From contig NZ_JAELVM010000001.1 of NCBI RefSeq assembly GCF_016745235.1, positions 1,501,856 through 1,565,855 of the forward strand: a stretch of DNA of 64,000 nucleotides, given 5' to 3'. Shown in pieces: positions 52,078-60,767 of the stretch (position 1 is the stretch's first letter; every line of letters starts with the position of its first letter). The DNA comes from Chryseobacterium endalhagicum. Its GTDB lineage: Bacteria > Bacteroidota > Bacteroidia > Flavobacteriales > Weeksellaceae. The notes under the pieces are model-generated. The model was given only the letters and a program-made list of their open reading frames with translations. It ran no database searches and was not told the origin of the DNA. The position numbers were made by a program, and so were the translations under genes.

Positions 52078-52944
52078 ATGAATAAAGATATTTTCCCATG
52101 TCTTTGGTTTGATGAAGAATCAAAACAGGCTGCAGAATTTTATTGTCAGGTATTTGACGGAAAGATCACTGCAGATACTCCTGTTGTGATGAACATTGAA
52201 CTGTTCGGGCAGAAACTGATGCTGCTGAATGGCGGACCTCATTTCAAAACAAACCCTTCCATCTCTTTTATGGTCATCTGCAGTACCGAAGATGAGGTTC
52301 AGAAATACTGGGACAAACTGATAGACGGAGGAATGGCTCTTATGGCTCTGGATTCTTATTCCTGGAGCAAAAAATATGGCTGGGTACAGGATAAATACGG
52401 CGTGACATGGCAGCTGTTCCTGGGCGATAAGCCGGAATCGCAGAAAATTGTTCCTACCATGATGTTCATCCATCAGAATAACGGGAAAGCAATGGAAGCG
52501 ATGGAGTTCTACACCACAACATTCCCCAATTCAAATATTGGAAATATCCTGAGATACGGCGATGGAGGAGAAGGTCATCCTATCTCCGAACCGGCAGAAA
52601 ACATCCAGCATGCTCAATTTACCATTGATGGTTACAGTTTCTACTGCATGGATAATTCTTATGATCATCAGTTTGATTTTAATGAAGGAATTTCTATCGT
52701 AATCATGACGGATGATCAGGCAGAAACGGATCACCTTTGGAATACCCTTATTTCAGACGGCGGCAGAGAAAGCATGTGCGGCTGGCTGAAAGACAGATAC
52801 GGGCTGAGCTGGCAGATTGTTCCGAAAAGACTGATTGAACTGATGAATGATTCAGACCCGTCAAAAGCCCAGAAAGTAGTTCAGGCGATGATGAAAATGC
52901 AGAAGATCGTGATACAGGAACTTGAGGAAGCGTATAATTCGTAA
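52078..52944 (+). CDS. Two-domain VOC protein (PhnB/3-demethylubiquinone methyltransferase-like)
   Basis: The 288-residue product has two VOC domains, about 1-130 (IFPCLWFDEESKQAAEFYCQ, VTWQLFLGD) and 140-288 (MMFIHQNNGKAMEAMEFYTT, YGLSWQIVPKRLIELM). The pattern is the '3-demethylubiquinone-9 3-methyltransferase' VOC group, a name that does not imply methyl transfer. The neighbour at 53026 is a close paralogue of the same length and order, so this is a recent tandem gene duplication. Confidence 0.93.
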   Translation: MNKDIFPCLWFDEESKQAAEFYCQVFDGKITADTPVVMNIELFGQKLMLLNGGPHFKTNPSISFMVICSTEDEVQKYWDKLIDGGMALMALDSYSWSKKYGWVQDKYGVTWQLFLGDKPESQKIVPTMMFIHQNNGKAMEAMEFYTTTFPNSNIGNILRYGDGGEGHPISEPAENIQHAQFTIDGYSFYCMDNSYDHQFDFNEGISIVIMTDDQAETDHLWNTLISDGGRESMCGWLKDRYGLSWQIVPKRLIELMNDSDPSKAQKVVQAMMKMQKIVIQELEEAYNS

Positions 52945-53025
52945 TGATAAAAGGGCAAATTTGCTATTCACAGTTTTACCGCTTAGCCTTTTCGCCCTTT
53001 AGCAACAACCCTAAAATCCTAAATT

Positions 53026-53880
53026 ATGAACAACAATATTTTTCCATGCATCTTATTTGATGGAAACGCGAGAAAATCAGCAGATTTTTATTGTGAGATA
53101 TTCAACGGGAAAATTACCGTAGACACGCAGGTGGTGATCAATATTGAGCTTTTCGGACAGAAGATTATGCTGCTTAACGGTCCGCCGCAGGAGAAAAATC
53201 CTTCCGTTTCATTCATGGTGATCTGCGATACGGAAGATGAGGTTCAAAAGTACTGGGATCGGCTGTCAGAAGGAGGTACGGCCCTCATGGATCTCGGATC
53301 CTATCCCTGGAGTAAAAAATACGGCTGGATACGTGACCGGTATGGAGTGACCTGGCAGTTGTTTTTAGGGGAGAAAGCCAGTGATCAGAAACTGGTTCCT
53401 ACCCTGATGTTTATTCATCAAAACAATGGAAAAGCGGTAGAAGCCATGGAATTTTATACAAAAGTCTTCCCTGACTCAGCTATCGGGAATATTTCAAAAT
53501 ATAAAGACGGCGGAGAATCCGGTGAAGATCCCGAGAATGTAATGCATGCCCACTTTACCATCGATGGTTACAGTTTGTTCTGTATGGATAATTCCTATGA
53601 CCACGCATTTGATTTCAATGAAGGAATTTCAATGGTTGTCATGACAGACGGACAGGAAGAAACAGATTATTTCTGGAATGGTCTCTCTTCCGAAGGAGGA
53701 AGCGAACAGGTGTGCGGATGGGTGAAGGATAAATATGGATTAAGCTGGCAGATTTTCCCTAAACAATCCATGCAGCTGATCAATGATCCTGATCAGGAAA
53801 AAGTAGGAAAAGTACTTCAGGCCATTATGAAAATGAAGAATATTATAATTAAGGATCTGGAAGAAGCGTATAATTCGTAA
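53026..53880 (+). CDS. Two-domain VOC protein, tandem paralogue
   Basis: The 284-residue product repeats the layout of its neighbour: IFPCILFDGNARKSADFYCE, PSVSFMVICDTEDEVQKYWD and YGLSWQIFPKQSMQLI. It differs by substitutions spread over its length and by a short deletion, so the duplication is not very recent. The identical tail ...KDLEEAYNS compared with ...QELEEAYNS shows the common origin. Activity is unknown. Confidence 0.93.
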   Translation: MNNNIFPCILFDGNARKSADFYCEIFNGKITVDTQVVINIELFGQKIMLLNGPPQEKNPSVSFMVICDTEDEVQKYWDRLSEGGTALMDLGSYPWSKKYGWIRDRYGVTWQLFLGEKASDQKLVPTLMFIHQNNGKAVEAMEFYTKVFPDSAIGNISKYKDGGESGEDPENVMHAHFTIDGYSLFCMDNSYDHAFDFNEGISMVVMTDGQEETDYFWNGLSSEGGSEQVCGWVKDKYGLSWQIFPKQSMQLINDPDQEKVGKVLQAIMKMKNIIIKDLEEAYNS

Positions 53881-53980
53881 AGGGAAATTTGCTTTTTTCC
53901 GCGATTTTGACATTTAGCCCTTTTGCTTCTTAAACCTTTTCGGCTTACCGTTTGATGCTATTCAGATAAAAGATTTGCTT

Positions 53981-54814
53981 ATGAAAACACAGAACAAGTC
54001 ACAATCCAAATCAAAAGTACCTAAAGAAGGGCTGTTTCCGGAGATTATCCGGAACGGTTATGTAGGAAGCAAAAAACTTGAAGGGAAAAAAGCGGTCATT
54101 TCAGGTGGCGACAGTGGAATAGGGCAGGCTGTAGCTGTTCATTTTGCCAGAGAAGGTGCAGATGTTGCCATCATTTATAAAGAAAGTGATGATGACGCGA
54201 AAGAAACAAAAAGACTGGTGGAAAAAGAAGGACAGGCATGTATTCTGATCAAAGGTGATCTCACTAAAAAAGCATTCAGAACCAGATGTATTGAGAAAAT
54301 ACAGAAAATGTGGAAAAAGCTGGATATCCTGGTTAACAATGCCGGAATTCATACTTCAAAAAACAGTCTTGAAAAGATCTCGGATGAGCAGATTCAGGAA
54401 ACATTCAACACCAATATCATCTCGATGATTTCTTTTACAAGGGATTTTTTACCCTTTATAAAAACGGGAGGCCGGATCATCTGTACCACATCGGTCACAG
54501 CATACCGCGGAAGCGATCACCTGATTGATTATGCAGCTACGAAAGGAGCCATTTTATCTTTCATCCGATCTTTGTCAACCAACCTTGCGGAAAAGAAAAT
54601 ATTAGTCAACGGAATTGCTCCCGGCCCCATTTGGACGCCGCTTGTGAAAGAAGCTTTCAATGATCTTTCCACCTTTGGAAAAGATACGCCTCTGAAACGT
54701 GCGGGACAGCCGTCAGAAGTTGCTCCGGCGTATGTATTCCTGGCTTCCGGAGATGCGGATTATATTACGGGAGAAGTCATTCATATTAATGGCGGGGATT
54801 TCGTGGGAGGATGA
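53981..54814 (+). CDS. SDR-family oxidoreductase (general-stress/YhdF-like)
   Basis: The 277-residue product has an N-terminal extension (residues 1-30, LFPEIIRNGYVGSKKLEGKK) before the Rossmann motif SGGDSGIGQAVAVHFAREGA, the NNAG motif, catalytic Ser in TTSVTAYRGS and YAATK, and GEVIHINGG. The extension and order match the YhdF/general-stress-protein-39 type. ATG at 53981 is chosen over the TTG at 53975. It is NAD(P)-dependent; substrate is unknown. Confidence 0.92.
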   Translation: MKTQNKSQSKSKVPKEGLFPEIIRNGYVGSKKLEGKKAVISGGDSGIGQAVAVHFAREGADVAIIYKESDDDAKETKRLVEKEGQACILIKGDLTKKAFRTRCIEKIQKMWKKLDILVNNAGIHTSKNSLEKISDEQIQETFNTNIISMISFTRDFLPFIKTGGRIICTTSVTAYRGSDHLIDYAATKGAILSFIRSLSTNLAEKKILVNGIAPGPIWTPLVKEAFNDLSTFGKDTPLKRAGQPSEVAPAYVFLASGDADYITGEVIHINGGDFVGG

Positions 54815-55052
54815 GAATCAGAAATTAGAAGTTAGAAATTAGAAGTTAGAAGTTAGAAGTTAGAAGTTAGAAGTTAGATGCTGGAGGTTATAACGACGAA
54901 TAGCAGTATTTTTGACATCTATCATCAATCATTTATAATTTATAATCTGAAATCTGAAATCTGAAATCTGAAATCTGATGTCTGACATCTGATATCTAAA
55001 ATAAAAAAAACTAATATCTAACTTCTAAAATCTAACCTCTAATAAAAAAGCA
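54815..55052. repeat. Intergenic 7-bp tandem tracts
   Basis: 54828-54878 is a GTTAGAA tandem tract of about seven copies; 54945-54998 is AATCTGA-type with ATCTGAC variants. No gene was found. Confidence 0.85.
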
Positions 55053-55481
55053 ATGAAGAAATTATTTTTTGAAATTCAGATCGATACACCGCCTGAAAAG
55101 GTTTGGGATGTACTTTGGAGCGATATTACGTACAGACAGTGGACCACGGCGTTTACGGAAGGTTCGTTTTATCAGGGAACATTTGACGAAGGAAGTATTG
55201 TAAAATTCCTGGATCCGAATAATGACGGGATGTTTAGCCGTGTAGAGAAAAATATACCGAATAAAGAAATTAAATTCCTGCATCTTGGAGAAATTTATGG
55301 CGGCGTGGAAAAAGAGCAGAACTGGGGCGATGCTACGGAAGCTTATATTCTGCAGGAAACAGAAACGGGCACGCTATTGAAAATTGAAATCAATACGCCT
55401 GATGAGTTTCAGAGCTTTTTTGAAGAAAAATTCCCGACGGCTTTAGGCATTGTGAAAAACCTGTCGGAGAATCAATTATAA
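55053..55481 (+). CDS. SRPBCC-domain protein
   Basis: The 142-residue product is a Bet v1-like ligand-binding fold of the AHSA1/SRPBCC group: FFEIQIDTPPEKVWDVLWSD, ITYRQWTTAFTEGSFYQGTF and GTLLKIEINTPDEFQSFFEE. The next gene, starting 28 bases later, encodes a paralogue. Ligand and role are unknown. Confidence 0.9.
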   Translation: MKKLFFEIQIDTPPEKVWDVLWSDITYRQWTTAFTEGSFYQGTFDEGSIVKFLDPNNDGMFSRVEKNIPNKEIKFLHLGEIYGGVEKEQNWGDATEAYILQETETGTLLKIEINTPDEFQSFFEEKFPTALGIVKNLSENQL

Positions 55482-55509
55482 ATGATATTAACCACTAAAA
55501 AATTAAAAT

Positions 55510-55956
55510 ATGGAAACCTTATCTTACGAAACTGAAATCAACGCAGCCCCTCAGAAAGTCTGGGACACTTTATGGAATACCGATACTTATACGGAGTGGA
55601 CGAAATTTTTCGGCGCTGGAGGATCTTTAATGAAATCCGACTGGAAAGTTGGCGGAAAAACCTATTTCGTTAATAAAGAAGGAGAAGGAATGGTATCAAC
55701 CATCGACAGCCTTGAGGAGCCTAAGCAGATTATCTTTAAACACCTGGGAATGGTAGATAAAGAAGGCAACGAAGATACACAGAGCAAAGAAATCATGGAA
55801 TGGAGCGGATCTTTCGAAAAATATATCCTTATTGATCTGGACGGAAAAACCAAACTGCATGTAGAGGTACAGGTAGAAAAAGATTGGGAAGCCGACATGG
55901 ATTCAGGATTTAAACAGGGACTTGAAATAGTAAAAAACCTTGCGGAAGGTCAATAG
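55510..55956 (+). CDS. SRPBCC-domain protein, paralogue of the previous gene
   Basis: The 148-residue product begins METLSYETEINAAPQKVWDT and has LWNTDTYTEWTKFFGAGGSL, IIFKHLGMVDKEGNEDTQSK and KLHVEVQVEKDWEADMDSGF. It aligns over its length with the product of 55053-55481, so they are a tandem duplicate pair, likely co-transcribed. A terminator follows at 55983. Confidence 0.92.
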   Translation: METLSYETEINAAPQKVWDTLWNTDTYTEWTKFFGAGGSLMKSDWKVGGKTYFVNKEGEGMVSTIDSLEEPKQIIFKHLGMVDKEGNEDTQSKEIMEWSGSFEKYILIDLDGKTKLHVEVQVEKDWEADMDSGFKQGLEIVKNLAEGQ

Positions 55957-55982
55957 CTTTTCAGGATTTTAAAAGAAATAAG

Positions 55983-56022
55983 TAAGCCTTATAGATTTTC
56001 GTGATCTGTAAGGTTTATTTTT
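55983..56022 (+). terminator. Rho-independent terminator
   Basis: AAGCCTTATAGAT and ATCTGTAAGGTTT pair with one or two mismatches and are followed by ATTTTTG. Confidence 0.7.
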
Positions 56023-56067
56023 GTAAAATTTACCTTATCTTTCTAAGGTGACAAATAAAAGAAGCGT

Positions 56068-56526
56068 ATGAAATTGTTAAACATTCTTTTTGCGGTATTT
56101 ATTCTGGCTCTGCTGGGAACTTATATATTTCAGGGAAAGCCTGATTTTTTATTTTCGGGAAACCTGGGAATGGCGGCGTTCATTATATTTACAGGACTTT
56201 CACATTTCAAATTTCAGAAAGGGATGGCGATGATGATTCCGGATTTTGTGCCCGGAAAAATGTTTTGGGTCTATTTCACGGGAGTTCTTGAAATGGCAGC
56301 AGGAATTGGGTTGATGATTCCGTCTTTACGGGAAACGACAGCTATTTTACTCATTATTTTTTATGTTTTGGTTTTCATCGCCAATATCAATTCTTCAAAG
56401 AAAAAAATCAATATTTTCAAAGCAGATTATACAGGTCCCGGCATGAATTATCTTTATAAAGAACGGATTCCGATGCAGCTTATTCTGATCGTCTGGACAT
56501 GGTATTTTGGAATTTACTTGAATTGA
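56068..56526 (+). CDS. DoxX-like membrane protein
   Basis: The 152-residue product has four membrane helices (about 3-21, 30-45, 65-85, 90-108) and ends in a hydrophobic helix (PMQLILIVWTWYFGIYLN). The layout MAAFIIFTGLSHFKFQKGMA and GVLEMAAGIGLMIPSLRETT is typical of the DoxX/MauE-like group in Bacteroidota. It is predicted in the inner membrane. The role is unknown; the earlier DoxX gene is at 27570. Confidence 0.88.
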   Translation: MKLLNILFAVFILALLGTYIFQGKPDFLFSGNLGMAAFIIFTGLSHFKFQKGMAMMIPDFVPGKMFWVYFTGVLEMAAGIGLMIPSLRETTAILLIIFYVLVFIANINSSKKKINIFKADYTGPGMNYLYKERIPMQLILIVWTWYFGIYLN

Positions 56527-56704
56527 TGATTTGTAGTAAAAAAGGAATAACTCAATCATTTTAATTAGTATTTTTTTTATATAAACTGATTTTTTAATGA
56601 ATGTTTTATGAATTGTGTAACATATTTGAATTCAATGTGTCTTATTGGGTATAAGGTTTTATTGTTTTTAAAATCTATATATAGTTTAATCCAAAACATA
56701 AGAT

Positions 56705-58711
56705 ATGAATCTAAATGCAAAAATTTTTGGTGCGGCTCAAATCGTACTGTCGGCAATTATGATCAATGCACAGACTTCAACGGCAAAACTGCCGGGTGAC
56801 CCTACGCTTCCTTCTTCCAAAGAAAGCCTTGAAAAGATGGTCTCTTTTGATAAAGGGAATTTCAAATATAAAGTGGAAGATTATTTCGCAAGACCGAATG
56901 CTTCACAGTTTAAAATTTCACCGGACGGGCAATATCTTTCCTACAAGGAAAAAGACAAGGATAAGAAAAACCACGTCTACGTAAAAGAATTGAAGACAGG
57001 AAAAATCACGAAAGCGATTGTAGAAAAAGATGATCTGATCGGAGGCTACGGCTGGCTGGATAAGAAAAGACTGTTCTACACGCAGGACAAAGGCGGGAAT
57101 GAAAATACTCATATGTATGCGGTAGATATTGATGGAAAGAACCTGAAAGATTTAACGCCTTTTGAAGGGGTAACCTTAAACTATGCAGATATCGTAAAGG
57201 ATACTGAATTTGTTATTGTGGCCCTCAATAAAAACAATAAACAGATCTTTGAACCGTATAAAATAAACTTCAATACAGGAGAAATGACCCAGCTTTATGA
57301 AAATAAAGACGTGAACAATCCTATTGACGGTTATCTTTTTGACAAAGACGGGAACATGAGAGGCTATACAGTCCTTGAAAACGGACTGACTACGAAAACC
57401 TATTATAAAGATTTACAAACGGGTAAATTCAACCTGATTAAATCAACAGACTGGAAGAACACCTTCAGTATTATCGGGCTGAATGATAATTCAAAAAATA
57501 AGGACGAAGCCTATGTGGTAACGAATCTGGACAGTGACAAAGCGAGAATCGTTCTGTATGACCTGAAAAAAAATGCAATCATTAAAGAAGTGTATTCAAA
57601 CCCTGTTTATGATGTAAGTTCTATCAGCACGGCCCGTAAAAACAGAAACTATGAGCTGGATTATATCAGCTACACCGGTACCAAGGGTGAAACTATTCCT
57701 GTCAGTAAATTTTACAAAGAAGTTCACGATAAATTAAAATCTGAATTCAAAGACAAGGAATTCTCAGTTGTATCTTCCGATGATAATGAAGATAAATTAT
57801 TAGTGGTAGTAGGCAGTGATAAGCTATATGGAACGTACTATGAGTACGATACGAAATCCAAACAGTTAAAACTTCTGTACAACCTGATGCCGCAGCTGAA
57901 AGAAGAAGATATGGCTGAAATGAAGCCTATTGAATTCAAAAGCAGGGACGGACTGACCATCAGAGGATATATTACCTTGCCGAAAGCCGCTGCAGATGGT
58001 AAAAAAGTTCCTTTGATCGTTAATCCTCACGGAGGTCCGCAGGGAATCAGAGACGAATGGGGATTCAACCCTGAAGATCAGCTTTTTGCGAGTAGAGGAT
58101 ATGCCACGCTGCATGTGAACTTCAGAATTTCCGGTGGTTATGGAAAAGAATTTCAGCATATAGGTTACAAACAGATCGGAAGAAAAGCAATGGATGATGT
58201 GGAAGACGGAGTAAAATATGTGATTGAACAAGGCTGGATCGATAATGATAAAATTGCGATCTACGGTGGAAGCCACGGAGGTTATGCAACCCTGATGGGA
58301 TTGATCAAAACACCAGATCTTTATGCTTGTGGAGTTGATTATGTAGGCGTTTCCAATATCTTCACCTTCTTTGAATCTTTCCCGGAATACTGGAAGCCTT
58401 ACAAAGAAATGGTAAAGCAGATCTGGTATGACCTTGATAATCCTGAAGAAGCTAAAATTGCAAAAGAAGTTTCTCCGGTATTCCATATCGATAAAATAAA
58501 GAAACCGCTATTTGTTGTTCAGGGAGCCAATGACCCTAGAGTAAATATCAATGAATCGGATCAGATTGTAAAAGGAATGCGTGCAAAAGGCGTTGAGGTT
58601 CCGTATATGGTAAAATATGATGAAGGCCACGGATTCAAAAAAGAACCAAGCAGAATAGAACTGTATAAATATATGCTGGGCTTTTTTGCAGAGAATTTCA
58701 ATAAGAAATAA
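56705..58711 (+). CDS. S9-family (prolyl oligopeptidase-type) peptidase, exported
   Basis: The 668-residue product has a signal peptide (IFGAAQIVLSAIMINAQ), an N-terminal beta-propeller (about 50-380) and a C-terminal alpha/beta-hydrolase domain (about 400-668). The catalytic triad is visible: Ser523 in GGSHGGYATL, Asp610 in QGANDPRVN and His642 in DEGHGF. It should cleave peptides in the periplasm or outside, probably with dipeptidyl or acylaminoacyl specificity. It has no T9SS domain. A terminator follows at 58727. Confidence 0.94.
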   Translation: MNLNAKIFGAAQIVLSAIMINAQTSTAKLPGDPTLPSSKESLEKMVSFDKGNFKYKVEDYFARPNASQFKISPDGQYLSYKEKDKDKKNHVYVKELKTGKITKAIVEKDDLIGGYGWLDKKRLFYTQDKGGNENTHMYAVDIDGKNLKDLTPFEGVTLNYADIVKDTEFVIVALNKNNKQIFEPYKINFNTGEMTQLYENKDVNNPIDGYLFDKDGNMRGYTVLENGLTTKTYYKDLQTGKFNLIKSTDWKNTFSIIGLNDNSKNKDEAYVVTNLDSDKARIVLYDLKKNAIIKEVYSNPVYDVSSISTARKNRNYELDYISYTGTKGETIPVSKFYKEVHDKLKSEFKDKEFSVVSSDDNEDKLLVVVGSDKLYGTYYEYDTKSKQLKLLYNLMPQLKEEDMAEMKPIEFKSRDGLTIRGYITLPKAAADGKKVPLIVNPHGGPQGIRDEWGFNPEDQLFASRGYATLHVNFRISGGYGKEFQHIGYKQIGRKAMDDVEDGVKYVIEQGWIDNDKIAIYGGSHGGYATLMGLIKTPDLYACGVDYVGVSNIFTFFESFPEYWKPYKEMVKQIWYDLDNPEEAKIAKEVSPVFHIDKIKKPLFVVQGANDPRVNINESDQIVKGMRAKGVEVPYMVKYDEGHGFKKEPSRIELYKYMLGFFAENFNKK

Positions 58712-58726
58712 TAAAGACAAATAAAG

Positions 58727-58759
58727 ATTGACGGGGAGTGTAATGCTTCCCGTTTTTTT
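58727..58759 (+). terminator. Rho-independent terminator of the S9 peptidase
   Basis: ACGGGGAG and CTTCCCGT flank a seven-base loop, followed by seven T residues. Confidence 0.85.
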
Positions 58760-59076
58760 TTGAAATAGAAGTTAGAAATTAGATGTGAGAAGTTAGATGT
58801 GAGACATCAGACATCAGATTTCAGACATCAGATTTCAGATTTCAGATTTCAGACTATTGATGCAGAAATATTAATGAGGAACTAATGAAAAACTCTTCAG
58901 ACTCATTAACTCTAAAACACTCCGACTCTTAAACCCGAACCTAGAACCCCGAATCACAAAAACTCGCATCACGAATCACGTACCCCGAACCCCGCTCCCA
59001 CAACAAAAAATTCCACAATCAATAATTTTTTTTAAATTTATTAAAGTAAAACCAAAAGACAGATCGTCATAGCAAT
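58760..59076. repeat. Low-complexity intergenic region with 7-bp tract
   Basis: 58796-58857 is a run of CATCAGA/TTTCAGA 7-mers. 58900-59010 is A/C-rich low-complexity sequence. No gene was found. Confidence 0.8.
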
Positions 59077-59655
59077 ATGGAGGTTGTCGAAGAAATAACA
59101 ATGCCACAGGAGGAGAAAGCAAGTATCATCTCACAAACCGTTTCAAAGTACGGAGGAAAGCTGATGTCTTATATTCGTCCGAAAGTGAAAAACACCGAAG
59201 ATGCGGAAGATATTCTGCAGGAAGTGTGGTTTCAGTTCAGCAGTCTGACCAATCTTTCGGAGATTGTGAATGTAGGCGGCTGGCTGTACAGGGTAACAGC
59301 AAATAAAATCACGGACCGTTACCGCAAAAAGAAAACAGAAAATCTTGAAGATTTCGTGTATGAAGATGAAGACGGCAGTTTTTCTATCAAGGATATTCTG
59401 TTGCTGGATGAAAGCGCAGGCCCTGAAGTCAAAATGTTCCAGGACGAAATATGGAAGAAGCTTTTCGAGGCATTGGATGAACTCCCCGAAAAACAAAGAC
59501 TGGTTTACGTAGAAAACGAACTGAATGACAAGACCCTGCAGCAGATTGCAGACGAACAGGGAGAAAATATCAAGACCATTATCAGCAGGAAGAATTATGC
59601 GGTAAAGCATTTGAGAAACAGGCTGAGAAAATTATACGAAGATTTAAATAGTTAG
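59077..59655 (+). CDS. ECF-type RNA polymerase sigma factor (module C)
   Basis: The 192-residue product has sigma region 2 (DAEDILQEVWFQFSSLTNLS, GWLYRVTANKITDRYRKKKT) and region 4 (PEKQRLVYVENELNDKTLQQ). It is not closely related to the two ECF factors of modules A and B. It is followed within 14 bases by a membrane-protein gene, the usual ECF plus partner layout. No GTAAC-type promoter was seen upstream. ATG at 59077 is used; one at 59101 is possible. Confidence 0.93.
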   Translation: MEVVEEITMPQEEKASIISQTVSKYGGKLMSYIRPKVKNTEDAEDILQEVWFQFSSLTNLSEIVNVGGWLYRVTANKITDRYRKKKTENLEDFVYEDEDGSFSIKDILLLDESAGPEVKMFQDEIWKKLFEALDELPEKQRLVYVENELNDKTLQQIADEQGENIKTIISRKNYAVKHLRNRLRKLYEDLNS

Positions 59656-59668
59656 TAAAGAAGAAATT

Positions 59669-60001
59669 ATGAATCATAAACACAAAAAAGGCTGGATTTT
59701 TTTATTATTATGTCCGCCGCTTATTCTCGCTGTCGTTACATTTATTGTAATGTGGCTTTGGAATTGCCTTCTTCCCGATATTCTGGGTGTAAAAACCATT
59801 ACATTCTGGCAGGCAATGGGAATACTGATTTTAAGTAAGATCCTTTTTGGAGGTTTCCATTTCGGAAAAGGAATGAGAGACTTTAAAGAAAGAAAAATGA
59901 GAGAAAAAATGGCCGGGCTGTCTCCTGAAGAACGTGAAAAGTTCAAAGAAGTATGGAAAGATAAATGTTCGGGCGGATTCTTCAACAGAAACAACGGGTA
60001 G
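59669..60001 (+). CDS. Two-helix membrane protein, putative sigma partner
   Basis: The 110-residue product has two membrane segments (about 8-32, 45-63) and a basic C-terminal cytosolic tail (MRDFKERKMREKMAGLSPEE, REKFKEVWKDKC). It is coupled to the ECF sigma gene 13 bases upstream and probably the first of two small proteins in its operon. The Cys-rich end (KDKCSGGFF) is not a known anti-sigma motif. The role is inferred. Confidence 0.78.
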   Translation: MNHKHKKGWIFLLLCPPLILAVVTFIVMWLWNCLLPDILGVKTITFWQAMGILILSKILFGGFHFGKGMRDFKERKMREKMAGLSPEEREKFKEVWKDKCSGGFFNRNNG

Positions 60002-60090
60002 TTTAAAATTTTAAGAAGTAGTAAAGTAAAATTGAAATTCATCCGTCTATATAAAAAACAAGAAGTAGTAAAATTTAAAATTTTGAAAAA

Positions 60091-60354
60091 ATGAAAAATT
60101 CAGCATTAAAAGGAGCTCTTGGAGCATTAGCGGTTGTGGGTGTAGCATTGGCTGCCAAAAAAATAGCCCAAAGAAAAAGATTTATGAAAGGTATTTTTAA
60201 CGAATATGGAATCAAAGAAAAGTCGCCTTTCGGCCTTGCAGATAAAATCAGGGAAATGGACGAAGAGCAGTATCAGGAACTGAAAGGAAAATTCAAAAAG
60301 GAATTTACTTCAAGATGCTGCAAAAAGAACGATACTGCAGAAGCAGAAGCTTAA
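60091..60354 (+). CDS. Small membrane-associated protein of sigma module C
   Basis: The 87-residue product has a hydrophobic N-terminal helix (KGALGALAVVGVALAAKKIA, about 5-24) and a charged body ending with a Cys pair (TSRCCKKNDTAEAEA). It was not recognised. It follows the membrane protein by 89 bases on the same strand, ending before a strong hairpin, so it belongs to the ECF operon by position. Confidence 0.72.
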   Translation: MKNSALKGALGALAVVGVALAAKKIAQRKRFMKGIFNEYGIKEKSPFGLADKIREMDEEQYQELKGKFKKEFTSRCCKKNDTAEAEA

Positions 60355-60380
60355 TCAGTAAAAACTAAATTGAAATTGTT

Positions 60381-60425
60381 AGTTCCGGCGCGGGAAGCTT
60401 TGCTTCCCGCGCCGGAACTTTTTTA
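60381..60425 (+). terminator. Long GC-rich hairpin terminator of sigma module C
   Basis: Arms GTTCCGGCGCGGGAAGC and GCTTCCCGCGCCGGAAC enclose a short loop and are followed by TTTTTT. Confidence 0.88.
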
Positions 60426-60431
60426 TTCCAG

Positions 60432-60465
60432 TCATTGCGAGGAGCATAGCGACGAAGCAATCTCA
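60432..60465 (-). repeat. Short fragment of the dispersed repeat, inverted
   Basis: GTCATTGCGAGGAGCATAGC then GACGAAGCAATCTC is the reverse complement of the GATTGCTTCGTCGCT...CTCCTCGCAATGAC word of the array units. Confidence 0.85.
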
Positions 60466-60472
60466 AAATAAT

Positions 60473-60656
60473 GGTGGCTTCGAGGCCCTCAGCCACCAAC
60501 GGATTACACGTTTTACACGTCTCAAAAAAAAGTGATGTTTATATGTGTAGTACTGGTGGCTGAGGCACTCGAAGCCACCAGCCAGCTCAACCATTTATTG
60601 ATTCAAAATTTGATATCCACGTCTGCAATAAGGTGGCTGAGGACCTCGAAGCCACC
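60473..60656. repeat. Three 25-bp GGTGGCT palindromes
   Basis: Copies at 60473-60497, 60555-60579 and 60632-60656 begin GGTGGCT and end AGCCACC. The first is inverted relative to the others: its reverse complement differs from the third at one position. The gap 60355-60767 holds no gene. Confidence 0.85.
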
Positions 60657-60750
60657 GCTCCTCATCAGTCAAATGGAAAATAAAAAGAAATTAAGCAAAA
60701 CAAGGGCTTTTATTTTGCCTCCGATGAAAGCAACGAAAAAAATAAATCCT

Positions 60751-60758
60751 TATTTTTG
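60751..60758 (+). promoter_or_regulatory. -7 box just before the J-domain gene
   Basis: TATTTTTG fits TAnnTTTG and ends nine bases before the ATG at 60768, giving a near-leaderless message and supporting that ATG over the TTG at 60756. Confidence 0.5.
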
Positions 60759-60767
60759 CATAGTTCA

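Noticed and set aside
57866..58486. Minus-strand frame of 206 codons
   Set aside because: Antisense to the catalytic domain of the S9 peptidase; a long shadow frame caused by codon bias.
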